Assembly: GCA_947307415.1 (NCBI GenBank)
Contig: CAMZJA010000019.1
Location: forward strand, 1 to 36,598
Direction of reading: 5' to 3'
Length of the DNA stretch: 36,598 nucleotides
Origin: an uncultured Bacteroidales bacterium
GTDB lineage: Bacteria > Bacteroidota > Bacteroidia > Bacteroidales > F082
Shown: positions 23,371 to 31,413 of the stretch, piece after piece
Numbering within the stretch: the stretch's first letter is position 1
How the letters are laid out: each line of letters opens with the position of its first letter
The notes under the pieces: generated by a model
What the model was told of the DNA's origin: nothing
The model's database searches: none
The model's input: only the letters and a program-made list of their open reading frames with translations
Made by a program: the position numbers and the translations under genes

Positions 23371-25635
23371 TTTTTCTGTCGAAATGATATTTTTCTTTTC
23401 GTCGAGAAGATTTATGTAATAAATTCCTGCCGTGAATGCCTCAACATTAACCGTTATCTCATTTCCGGAAACTTCAAAAATCTTGATTTTTTGTCCTAAA
23501 TTATTGACAATCAAGACTTCTGAACAATTAACGTTTGTGTTTATTTTTACAAGATTCGATGCCGGATTTGGCGCGATTAGGATTTCTGCCTTTTCAGAGA
23601 TGTTTTCACCGACACCCAACTGAGTCTTGTCGATGGCTCCAATGGTGTATTGTCCGCTTTGGATGTCACTGACCGTGAAGATGCCAATCTTCCAGTTGCC
23701 CTGCTGAGTGTAAGGTATGATGTGCCAAATGTCATTGACGCCTGCTCTGTAAAGCAGCACCGCTGAGTCGTTTTCAGTATGGATGATGTCGGAGTCGAAA
23801 CTATATGAGAAGGTGATCTCGCCCGAGACATTGGCTTCGCCTAAATCCAGACGCATGAAATTCCAATAATGTCTTGTCGAAAGTGTCAAACCTGGAATCT
23901 GAGGGTCGTTGTCAGGCGCAATGAAATGTGATTCCACACGCAGCATCACTGAGTCGGCGACGCTGTTGACTGTGGTCTTGAACTGATCCACGCTGATGGT
24001 TGAAGCCGCTGTGGCAGTCAGGTTTTTGTCGATTTTTGCATCCAAGAAATGATTGTGATAGTCGGCGAAAGCTGCGATAGGGTTGATGTCGAGCGTGACG
24101 GTCTTGTTCTCTTCCGCTCCGTCCCAGTTGATCAATTCTGTCTGCAGTTGGCCGTTGTTGTCGATGAATGTGACTTCCACACGGTTGTTTTGTCCGACAT
24201 GCTCAGGACCGTAATGCTGGTAAGTCATTCTGACAGTTGCGTCATATTGGCTTCCGTTTGGTGTAACATCAAGAATATCAACGCCGTAGTGCGGCATGCC
24301 GGCGGTGAACACGTATGTGTCGAAGAAGCCGTTCATGTCGATGCCAGTGGCTGCTGTTAGCGCGTCGCGGAGCTGCTCCGACGAGGCGGCGCTGTAGTTG
24401 TATGTGTTGAGGTAGCTGCGCAATGCCGCCAGGAAGGTGTCTCTTCCAAGATAGTTCATCAAAGTGTTGACGACGACGGCGCCACGGTTATAAACGGCAC
24501 TGCCGTCATATGTCATGGTTTGTGGGATGTTGTTCAACGGAATCCAGTTGTTTTCGTTTTTGCACCATGTCGTGATGCCGTTGATTTTGCTGCTCATCTC
24601 CTGCTGGAAGTCGTCCTCGCCATAAACTGATGAGCGGTAAAACACTCCGCAGAACTGAGCGAATCCTTCATTGAGCCACATCTCTTCAGCTGTAGCGCAT
24701 GTCACCTTGTTGCCAAACCACATGTGCGACATCTCATGTGCCACGTATTCCTCTTGTGTGGTGTTGCCTGTCAGCACGCCGCTGGTGATGCCGATGTTGT
24801 CGACGTGTTCCATGCAGCCCACGCTGGTGATGACGTAGCCGATGCGGTTGAACGGATACGAACCGAAGCAATTCTCATAGAAGTTGGCGATGTCTTTCAC
24901 GTGAACGAAAGTTCCAGGCACGTTGTTGATCTGACTTGGCTTGACATAAACCGTGATAGGAATGTCGCGCTCTATGCCGTTGTAGGTGTCGGTCCATTCG
25001 ACGTAGTCGCCTACCGCGAACGATACGTGGTATGTCGCCACTTCCTGAGGGATTTCCCAGTGCCAGGTGCTGGTGTCGTCGCCATTGTTGAAAGTATTGA
25101 CATGATTGCCGCCGCAGATGGCCTTTTTGTCGTTGGGGATCCTGATAGTTAGAATATATGTGGCTTTGTCGGTAAAGTTATCGACGCAGGGGAACCAGCA
25201 TTTGCCGAGGTTGTGCGGTATCGACTCAAATCCCACGCCCATGTTGCACACATAGTTGCCGCTCCACATGATGCCGCCCCAGCTCTCGTTGAAGGTGTTG
25301 CCGCCGTAGGTTATTGTGAACGAGGCGCTTGCGTTTGCCGCCAATGCTGATGCGAGGTTTATTGTGAGCACGTCGCCGTTTTGCGTAAATCCGCTGATGC
25401 TGACATCTGTTGACGATACATTATTGACAATCAACGATTTAAGTTCCAGATTTATAGCGTTTATAGCACTCAAAGCCGTCAGCGTGACGGTAGTCTGAGC
25501 CTGTATCGTATGGCTTGTGAAATTCAGTTCGTTAAGATGGATGTCGTAATGTGTCACATCGAAATTCTCGCCCGGAGTCTGGGCGTTTGCAGTAAATGCT
25601 ACAAAAACAAGGAGAATTGCAAGAATTTTTTTCAT
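23356..25635 (-). CDS. Secreted M1-family aminopeptidase with T9SS type A sorting domain
   Basis: A 759-residue zinc aminopeptidase. The signal peptide ends TANA, leaving Gln19. The zinc site is H300-E301-x2-H304 (VAHEMSHMWFGN) with E323 in EEMWLNEGFA. The exopeptidase motif, usually GxMEN, reads GCMEH (273-277), so the Asn is replaced. After an extended beta-rich region, the last 75 residues form a Por/type IX sorting domain (IAPNPASN, VNNLGQKI, FTAGIYYINL, STEKLVKR). It is likely exported through the outer membrane and surface-attached or released, cutting residues from peptide N-termini. ATG 25635 follows a good promoter; the longer frame starts upstream of it. Confidence 0.92.
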   Translation of the reverse strand: MKKILAILLVFVAFTANAQTPGENFDVTHYDIHLNELNFTSHTIQAQTTVTLTALSAINAINLELKSLIVNNVSSTDVSISGFTQNGDVLTINLASALAANASASFTITYGGNTFNESWGGIMWSGNYVCNMGVGFESIPHNLGKCWFPCVDNFTDKATYILTIRIPNDKKAICGGNHVNTFNNGDDTSTWHWEIPQEVATYHVSFAVGDYVEWTDTYNGIERDIPITVYVKPSQINNVPGTFVHVKDIANFYENCFGSYPFNRIGYVITSVGCMEHVDNIGITSGVLTGNTTQEEYVAHEMSHMWFGNKVTCATAEEMWLNEGFAQFCGVFYRSSVYGEDDFQQEMSSKINGITTWCKNENNWIPLNNIPQTMTYDGSAVYNRGAVVVNTLMNYLGRDTFLAALRSYLNTYNYSAASSEQLRDALTAATGIDMNGFFDTYVFTAGMPHYGVDILDVTPNGSQYDATVRMTYQHYGPEHVGQNNRVEVTFIDNNGQLQTELINWDGAEENKTVTLDINPIAAFADYHNHFLDAKIDKNLTATAASTISVDQFKTTVNSVADSVMLRVESHFIAPDNDPQIPGLTLSTRHYWNFMRLDLGEANVSGEITFSYSFDSDIIHTENDSAVLLYRAGVNDIWHIIPYTQQGNWKIGIFTVSDIQSGQYTIGAIDKTQLGVGENISEKAEILIAPNPASNLVKINTNVNCSEVLIVNNLGQKIKIFEVSGNEITVNVEAFTAGIYYINLLDEKKNIISTEKLVKR

Positions 25636-25658
25636 AAAAAATGAATTATTAATTCTGC

Positions 25659-25688
25659 AAAGATAAGAATATTTTTTGATTTCACAAA
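25659..25688 (-). promoter_or_regulatory. Canonical -33/-7 promoter of the M1 peptidase gene
   Basis: Minus-strand TTTG, exactly 19 bases, TATCTTTG, then C. This is the best match to the Bacteroidota consensus in the window. The ATG lies 23 nt downstream. Confidence 0.75.
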
Positions 25689-25694
25689 ATTTTG

Positions 25695-25753
25695 ATAAAA
25701 AGATTATTGGTATCATTTTCGAAATGATTTCTGCAAATGATACCAATAATCTT
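25695..25753 (-). terminator. Intrinsic terminator with a perfect 19-bp stem
   Basis: AAGATTATTGGTATCATTT (25700-25718) and its exact complement (25735-25753) form a long AT-rich stem, followed on the minus strand by TTTTT. It lies downstream of the S46 peptidase gene and upstream of the M1 promoter. Confidence 0.8.
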
Positions 25754-25756
25754 AAA

Positions 25757-25784
25757 GACTAACGTCTAAAGTCTAAAGTCTCTA
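25757..25784. repeat. Heptad array (GTCTAAN family), copy 4
   Basis: Three to four units reading TAGACNT on the minus strand, starting directly at the TAG stop of the S46 peptidase gene (25782-25784) and ending beside the terminator stem. Confidence 0.85.
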
Positions 25785-27998
25785 CTCTTCTTCAACTCTC
25801 ACTGGCATCGGCATTGCCTTGTGAATCTCGAGTTCGTCGATGAGGTTAGTTGCTCCGTACACCTTGTCGATGATGAAGAGCACGTAACGGATGTCGACGT
25901 TGATTGTGCGCTGGAGTTTAGGCTCGAAGTTAACGTCGCCGCTCATTGCCTCCCAGTTGCCGTCGAAAGCGAGACCAATGAGTTCGCCTCTGCCGTTCAT
26001 GATAGGGCTGCCTGAGTTACCGCCTGTGATGTCGTTGGTCGACAAGAAGCAGGTGATGAGTTCGCCGTTTTCGTCGGCATACTGACCGTAATCCTTAGCC
26101 TCGAGGAGGTCGAGGAGAGCCTTAGGAGCGTCGAACTCGAAGTCACCAGGGATGTATTTCTCGAGGATGCCGTTGGCTGTGCAGACATAGTCGTATGAGA
26201 TGGCGTCGGCTGGCTGATAGTCTTTCACTGAGCCGTAACTCATTCTCATTGTTGAGTTTGCGTCTGGATAGAGAACTTTCTCAGGCTGTGTCTCTGCGTA
26301 GAACTCGCGGAGACCCTTCACAAATTTATGGTCGGCTTCAGCGATGCTTGTGTTGGCCATCTGATAAATCGGATAGACAGAGTACATCTGGTTGTTCAAA
26401 GCTGCTAATGCCATGAATGCAGGGTCTTTGCGGAGTTTCTTAGCGTTAGGTTTCTCGATGAATGCCTTGATTGACTCAGGAGTGCTGAAGATTGAGTTCT
26501 CGTAGATGTCGCAAGCCAATGCTTTCCAGTCGCCTTTATGCTTCTTCAGGAGTTTCTGCATGTATTCAGGAAGCTCTTCTGTCTCGAAATTTTTGCTGTA
26601 GAGGTCCATAACAGCGATGAGCATGCCTTTCTCAACGCGGTCGTCAAGGTCTTTGAACATCTCATCGACGTCGATTTCCTTGAGGGCGTCTGCTGCAGCT
26701 TGTTTTTGCTCTTTTGTAGCTTCTTTGTCGGCAGCTGTTCTGTAATATTCAGCGAATGGTCTTATTCTTCCTATTGGGTTGCGCTGAGCTAAGAAGTTAG
26801 GATAGAACAAAGTCTTGGCTGCATTGCCCATCTGTGCGTACATGGTTTCGAGTGTGCCGAGCACATCGCCATATTCGGCTTTGCGGTCTTCGTTGGCGTT
26901 GACCCATTCGGTGAACTGTGCCTCGAGATCGGCCTTGCGCTCTGCCACTTTGTTTTTGCGGAGCATCTTCATCTGACCTTCGAAGTTCTTCCATGTGTTG
27001 GCATAACCTGCTTTGTCGTCGGCATAAGCGATATTGACAGCCTTGTCGATCTTCATGTATTCATCCATGACGTCGGTTTCTGCCTTGAAGATATCGTGGA
27101 TGATCGGGTAGAACACGTCGACGTTGTAGTTGATGCCGTATGATGTCATGTAACGCTCTGTTGAGCCCGGGAAGCCCCAAATCATTGTGAAATCATCTGG
27201 CTGTACGCCGTCGAGGCTGATTGGAAGATGATGTTTTGGAGCGAGAGGCTTGTTGTTTTCTGAGTATTCTGCCGGCTCACCGTTTTCGTCAGCGTATACG
27301 CGGAACACGCTGAAGTCGCCAGTGTGACGAGGCCACATCCAGTTGTCGGTGTCGCCGCCGAACTTACCTATCGACTGTGCTGCTGTGAACACGAGACGCA
27401 CGTCGGTGTAGGTCTTGTAAACGAACATGTAATATTCGTTGCCTTCGAAGAAACCTTTGATGACAGGGTTGAGTTTGCCGTCTTCTGATGCTGCTGCCTC
27501 TAACTCTTTGATTTTAGCGTTGATAGCCTGCTGGCGTGCCATGTAATCCATGGTGTCGCTTACGGCTCCGAATATCTCGGCTGTCACGTCTTCCATTCTC
27601 ACGAGGAACGATGCTGAAACACCTTCAGCAGGAAGCTCTTCGCTGAAATTCTTGGCTGCGAAGCCTTCGTTGAGGTAGTCATGCTCCACTGTCGAGAGGG
27701 CTGCTATTGAGCTGTAGCCGCAGTGATGGTTGGTGAAGAGCAAGCTGTTGGCTGAAACGATTTCGCCTGTGCAGAAGAAACCGCGTGGATATGCGCCGTT
27801 TGAGAGACCCACGATAGCGTCTTTCAAGCTGCTGTTGTTGATGCTGTAGAGCTCCTCTGGTGTCAGCTGGAGACCCATTTTCTGCATGTCAACGTAATTC
27901 AAACGCTCGACGAACATTGGCAACCACATGCCTTCGTCAGCGCGTACGATGCCCATCATACCAAAGATGATGGCAAAGAAAACTGATAATTTTTTCAT
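25782..27998 (-). CDS. S46-family dipeptidyl peptidase, DPP7-like
   Basis: A 738-residue periplasmic serine exopeptidase that releases dipeptides from N-termini. The signal peptide is cleaved near VRA|DEG, and the mature start DEGMWLP is the family hallmark. Catalytic elements: TNHHCGYSSI (H91/H92), DNWMWPRHTGDF (Asp region) and TGGNSGSP with Ser662. The residue 18 after the Ser is Gly680 (FDGNWEA). In the family Gly here marks DPP7 (hydrophobic P1), whereas Arg marks the acidic-specific DPP11, so DPP7-type specificity is inferred. The TAG stop is continuous with heptad repeats. It is probably co-transcribed with the M49-like gene upstream, with a REP-like element between them. Confidence 0.93.
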   Translation of the reverse strand: MKKLSVFFAIIFGMMGIVRADEGMWLPMFVERLNYVDMQKMGLQLTPEELYSINNSSLKDAIVGLSNGAYPRGFFCTGEIVSANSLLFTNHHCGYSSIAALSTVEHDYLNEGFAAKNFSEELPAEGVSASFLVRMEDVTAEIFGAVSDTMDYMARQQAINAKIKELEAAASEDGKLNPVIKGFFEGNEYYMFVYKTYTDVRLVFTAAQSIGKFGGDTDNWMWPRHTGDFSVFRVYADENGEPAEYSENNKPLAPKHHLPISLDGVQPDDFTMIWGFPGSTERYMTSYGINYNVDVFYPIIHDIFKAETDVMDEYMKIDKAVNIAYADDKAGYANTWKNFEGQMKMLRKNKVAERKADLEAQFTEWVNANEDRKAEYGDVLGTLETMYAQMGNAAKTLFYPNFLAQRNPIGRIRPFAEYYRTAADKEATKEQKQAAADALKEIDVDEMFKDLDDRVEKGMLIAVMDLYSKNFETEELPEYMQKLLKKHKGDWKALACDIYENSIFSTPESIKAFIEKPNAKKLRKDPAFMALAALNNQMYSVYPIYQMANTSIAEADHKFVKGLREFYAETQPEKVLYPDANSTMRMSYGSVKDYQPADAISYDYVCTANGILEKYIPGDFEFDAPKALLDLLEAKDYGQYADENGELITCFLSTNDITGGNSGSPIMNGRGELIGLAFDGNWEAMSGDVNFEPKLQRTINVDIRYVLFIIDKVYGATNLIDELEIHKAMPMPVRVEEE

Positions 27999-28038
27999 TG
28001 TTGTATTAAATTTGTTTGATTGTTATCTTTTTTAGGAG

Positions 28039-28102
28039 TTTCCTCGCACTTCGTGCTCGGAATGACAATGCACTGTCATTCCGAACGGAGTGAGGAATCT
28101 CA
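28039..28102. repeat. REP-like double element (GTCATTCCGA family) between two peptidase genes
   Basis: CTCGGAATGAC and GTCATTCCGAAC face each other around AATGCACT; outer parts are CTCGCACTTCGTG and GAGTGAGGAATCTCA. The final bases supply the TGA stop of the M49-like gene (28100-28102). Confidence 0.85.
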
Positions 28103-29722
28103 TTTAGTCAAGTACTCCATTCCCATATTGTAAACGATATCCTTCGGGATGCCGCATCCTGCGAGCTTGTCGAGGTCAGCCTGGAGTTCCGGCTTGATGA
28201 CGCCGTCGGTGGCGATCCAGTTCTTCACGAACTCATAGTCACCGTTGCCCTGTGCTGTGAGGATGGCGCCGCCGAGTTTCTCGACCGCGAGTTTCATCTT
28301 CGGGAAGTCGATGCTATACAGACCGTTTTCGTCACGGTTGAAAGCGCCTTCTTTAGCTAAGTAGTTGAATTCGATCATGTTAGCCTTGCCGTGAGCAGAG
28401 GCGGCGCCAAAACGCACCGAACGGAAAATGCCAGCCATGAAGGTGGTGTAGTTTTCTTCCAAGGTGGTGTTGGTGTATTCGCCCATCTCGTGGAGCTTGG
28501 TCACGAGGAACAAGCCCAAGATGTCGGCCTTGGCCTCTTCGAGGGCTGAATACTGCTCTTTCAAGGCGTGACGCACTGTGCCGCTGCCGTCGAGGGTGTT
28601 CTTGATGCCCAGTCCGTGAGCCACCTCGTGGAACATCACGTTGGCGAAGAAAGCGTCGAACTTCACGTTCTGACGTGCCTCAGGAGCGACCAAGACCTTT
28701 GAAATCGGGACGACAATCTTGTCGAATTTAGCCTTCATGGCGTTCTTCAGCTGAAGCTTGCGTGTGCCTTTCTGAAGCTGTACTCTCTCGTCGTTAGGTA
28801 GGTTGATGGCAATGGTCTTCGATGCCATGTTGCAGTCACCGCCGTAATAAACCACGTCGTATGCGGCGAGGTCGGCGTCGCTACCCGGTTTCTCTTGTTT
28901 GTATTTGTCTTCGACAGGCAATTTTGTCTGAAGCTCAGGCAATAAAGCCACGTAGCGTGAAAGTTTCTTGGTCCATTCCTGGTCTTTGATGAGGATGAAC
29001 GACTCGTGAGCGGCCTTGTAGCCAAACAGGCCGTCGGTGTAGTTCTCGATAGGTCCCACGACGAAGTCGACATTGTTGTTGCGGACATCCATCCAGGCCA
29101 TGTCTGAATAGTAATAATCGTCGGTGAGGAGAGCTTTTGCTCTGAGTCTCAAGTAGTTGGCAAACTCAGGGTCGCCGGCTAGCTCCGATGCTTTCATGAG
29201 CAGGTCAGCGGCTTTGATGATTTGCTCATCATAAGCCTCATGATACCAAACCGATTTAAGGTTACCGTTCTCGTCGCGGCGAATGAGTGTGTACTGACTG
29301 GTCTTGTCAGGGTCTTCCCATGCCTCGAACTCTTCTTTTGTCATGTCGGTCGGATAAAATCCAGCGCCTGCCGGTTTATCGCCATATCCCGGGATGAAGA
29401 TGCGGCGGTTGTCGAGCTGATCCCACGGACCGTAGTTGATTTCAGCGTATTTGCGGGCGTTCGGGTCTTCGATCTTATTCAAAAACTCGTCTTTGTCGCC
29501 GCCGAGGTTCTCTGTCCAATAGATGTCGTCCATGATCTGACCTGCTTGGAAAAGCATGTCGAGCATTTTCACCTCGTTGTCAGAGAGATGGCTGATGTCG
29601 GTTGTCAAAGTCACCTTTGCATATTGGTTTGCAAGGGCTTCGTAGTTTTCTTTCGGTTTTTCGCTGCAGCTGACCAAAGCTGTTGTGAGTGCTGCTGCCA
29701 TAACTAAATATTTGATTTTCAT
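28100..29722 (-). CDS. M49-like zinc metallopeptidase lipoprotein (dipeptidyl-peptidase III relative)
   Basis: A 540-residue protein with a lipoprotein signal (TTALVSC, C19). The zinc site is H365-E366-V-A-H369 followed by GLG, with the second metal motif E395-E396-A-K-A-D400 in YSALEEAKADILGL. GGDCNMASKTIAINLPND and the overall length suggest the M49 fold. Canonical M49 enzymes have a six-residue HExxGH motif; this one has the five-residue HExxH form known from a few divergent DPP III proteins. It is predicted to act in the periplasm or on the outer membrane, trimming peptides. The ORF sits between the M50B-like gene (18 bases) and S46. The precise activity is uncertain. Confidence 0.8.
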   Translation of the reverse strand: MKIKYLVMAAALTTALVSCSEKPKENYEALANQYAKVTLTTDISHLSDNEVKMLDMLFQAGQIMDDIYWTENLGGDKDEFLNKIEDPNARKYAEINYGPWDQLDNRRIFIPGYGDKPAGAGFYPTDMTKEEFEAWEDPDKTSQYTLIRRDENGNLKSVWYHEAYDEQIIKAADLLMKASELAGDPEFANYLRLRAKALLTDDYYYSDMAWMDVRNNNVDFVVGPIENYTDGLFGYKAAHESFILIKDQEWTKKLSRYVALLPELQTKLPVEDKYKQEKPGSDADLAAYDVVYYGGDCNMASKTIAINLPNDERVQLQKGTRKLQLKNAMKAKFDKIVVPISKVLVAPEARQNVKFDAFFANVMFHEVAHGLGIKNTLDGSGTVRHALKEQYSALEEAKADILGLFLVTKLHEMGEYTNTTLEENYTTFMAGIFRSVRFGAASAHGKANMIEFNYLAKEGAFNRDENGLYSIDFPKMKLAVEKLGGAILTAQGNGDYEFVKNWIATDGVIKPELQADLDKLAGCGIPKDIVYNMGMEYLTK

Positions 29723-29740
29723 GTTGTTAAAAATTGATTC

Positions 29741-30448
29741 TTATATTAAAGATATTAACCATTTGATGTCGATCCAAGTTTGGCTGAACCATTCGACGTT
29801 AGCCTGGATGATGTTGACAGGCTCTGTCATTCCGCCGCCGAGCGAGTAAAGAATTATCGCCAGGTTGAAGAAGAGGAAGGTCCAGATGTAGAGGTAGGAA
29901 CGGAAGACTCCGCAGCGCTGTATGTCGCTCTGGTCGCGGCGTGTGTCTTTTTTCCAGCAGCTGAAATGAAACATCAGCGTGAAGCCGATGATGAAGTCGA
30001 TGATTGGGAGACATTCGTTCTTGATCATCAGGCGGAAAAGCACCATGGCGAAGGTGATGTAAGGCAACATGTATGGCGCTAAAGTCGAGAAAATGTTGGC
30101 GCTTTTGGCGTTCGACGACACATAGCCGAGGGTGTTGTCGTTTTGTGTCAGCGTTTCCGACGACTTCGCGTTGAACTCGTAGATTTTCTTGCGCAGGAAG
30201 AGGCCTCCGACGAGCATGTGTGCGCCTTCGTGTGTCATGGTCTGCATGATGTCGAGGTTTTTCCTGAAGAAAATCAACGCAATGATGACAAAAGCCACCA
30301 TGCCGATGCCCAGCCACATATAACCTTGATAGGTGTTGGTTTTGAATGAGTTAACTACGTAAACCCCACATCTGTAGAATCCTATTGCCGTTATGACAAG
30401 AGTCAGGATGAAAAAAATTGATGTTATAAAACGCCAGAGTTTCTGCAT
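29741..30448 (-). CDS. Integral membrane M50B-like metalloprotease homologue
   Basis: A 235-residue protein with about five to six membrane helices and an intramembrane HEGAH motif (H73-E74-x2-H77, in MTHEGAHMLVGGLF). This matches the M50B (site-2 protease-like) family of small proteins with poorly known roles. A second conserved Asp/Asn metal motif is not obvious to me, so proteolytic activity is not assured. It lies in a compact minus-strand run: 12 bases after the T9SS cargo gene and 18 bases before the M49-like gene. Confidence 0.72.
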   Translation of the reverse strand: MQKLWRFITSIFFILTLVITAIGFYRCGVYVVNSFKTNTYQGYMWLGIGMVAFVIIALIFFRKNLDIMQTMTHEGAHMLVGGLFLRKKIYEFNAKSSETLTQNDNTLGYVSSNAKSANIFSTLAPYMLPYITFAMVLFRLMIKNECLPIIDFIIGFTLMFHFSCWKKDTRRDQSDIQRCGVFRSYLYIWTFLFFNLAIILYSLGGGMTEPVNIIQANVEWFSQTWIDIKWLISLI

Positions 30449-30460
30449 GATTCAAAGCTG

Positions 30461-31336
30461 CTATTTTATGATGAATAATTTCTTCACTATGGTCGTCTCG
30501 CCTGTGATTCTCACGAAATACTGACCTTCCGGAAGTTCTGAAATGTTGATGTTTTCAGCTTTCTCGCTTAACAAAACAGTGCGGCCTATTAAATCGATAA
30601 TCCCTACGCTGTTGATACTTAATTTGTTGTTATTCAATATGTTAACAACTTCGCTTGCCGGGTTGGGATAAACACTGACTTCGTTGCTGGCGATATTGTC
30701 TTCAACGCTGTAAGGCATGTCGCAGTCGTTATATTCCGGATTTACGAAAATCACATCATTGTCAACGTGATAGCAAAGCATGTGATACATCTCGCCGTCG
30801 CTGTTGTGGTCGGCTTCCCATTGTCCTACATGCATGAATCCTCTGCTGCTGCCAACGCCTTCAATCCAGAACTCTGTTTTATCTTCAATGCCGATATATG
30901 TGAAGCTGATTTTCTTTCTTGAAACGCCGTTCAGGTCAGTTATTGTTGTAACTTCCGTAACTTGCATAGGATGCTCGTTTTCATCGTTGAAATAGTCGCC
31001 TTCCTCGAGGTCATAGTCATAGAGAAGCACCTCGTCGTCGTATGAAGAGCCGTTCCATTTGCAATAATAAACCTGATTATCCTCATTGCGATAAGCGCCG
31101 TCGAGATAATTTCCGTTAACCTCGCTATTAACATAGATGGTTTGGTATTCCAGGCCACCGATATTCACTGTCTCGCCTTGCAGATGACGCTCGTGGAATG
31201 AACCTGTCGGATGTGGAGCGCTCCAAGTGTATTCACCATAGATATACCATTCTTGAGCATTGATATTCAATGAGATGGCGATGATGGCAACTGCCAAAAC
31301 TGCAAATCTTCTTACAAATTGTAAATGTTTAGCCAT
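30461..31336 (-). CDS. Secreted protein of unknown function with T9SS type A sorting domain
   Basis: A 291-residue protein. The signal peptide ends INA with Gln28 as first mature residue. The middle (28-205) is acidic, rich in Tyr, Asp, Glu and Asn (EEGDYFNDENEHPM, DNQVYYCKWNG), with no catalytic motif that I recognise. The last 75 residues are a Por secretion sorting domain (VSVYPNPASEVVNIL, GIIDLIGRTVLL, ISELPEGQYFVRI, KKLFIIK). It is the first gene after the TACCTTTG promoter and probably leads the M50B/M49 run. Confidence 0.85.
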   Translation of the reverse strand: MAKHLQFVRRFAVLAVAIIAISLNINAQEWYIYGEYTWSAPHPTGSFHERHLQGETVNIGGLEYQTIYVNSEVNGNYLDGAYRNEDNQVYYCKWNGSSYDDEVLLYDYDLEEGDYFNDENEHPMQVTEVTTITDLNGVSRKKISFTYIGIEDKTEFWIEGVGSSRGFMHVGQWEADHNSDGEMYHMLCYHVDNDVIFVNPEYNDCDMPYSVEDNIASNEVSVYPNPASEVVNILNNNKLSINSVGIIDLIGRTVLLSEKAENINISELPEGQYFVRITGETTIVKKLFIIK

Positions 31337-31359
31337 AATAAATCAATTTAAATAATCGA

Positions 31360-31367
31360 CAAAGGTA
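31360..31367 (-). promoter_or_regulatory. -7 box for the T9SS cargo gene and following peptidase run
   Basis: Minus-strand TACCTTTG, 23 nt before the ATG at 31336. The intergenic region is shared with the divergent hemW promoter. Confidence 0.55.
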
Positions 31368-31398
31368 CGAATTTTTTTAATATAAGGTGTATTTTTTT

Positions 31399-31406
31399 TA
31401 ATTTTG
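31399..31406 (+). promoter_or_regulatory. -7 box for hemW, possible leaderless start
   Basis: TAATTTTG followed by C, with only 7 nt between the box and the ATG at 31414, so the mRNA may begin at or next to the start codon. Confidence 0.55.
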
Positions 31407-31413
31407 CACAATC

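Noticed and set aside
25700..25753. 19-bp inverted repeat as the end of an insertion sequence
   Set aside because: The arms are only 16 bases apart with no gene between them, and a T-run follows: a terminator explains it better.
29222..29707. 161-residue plus-strand frame opposite the M49-like gene
   Set aside because: Shadow frame; the minus strand has the zinc motifs and lipobox.
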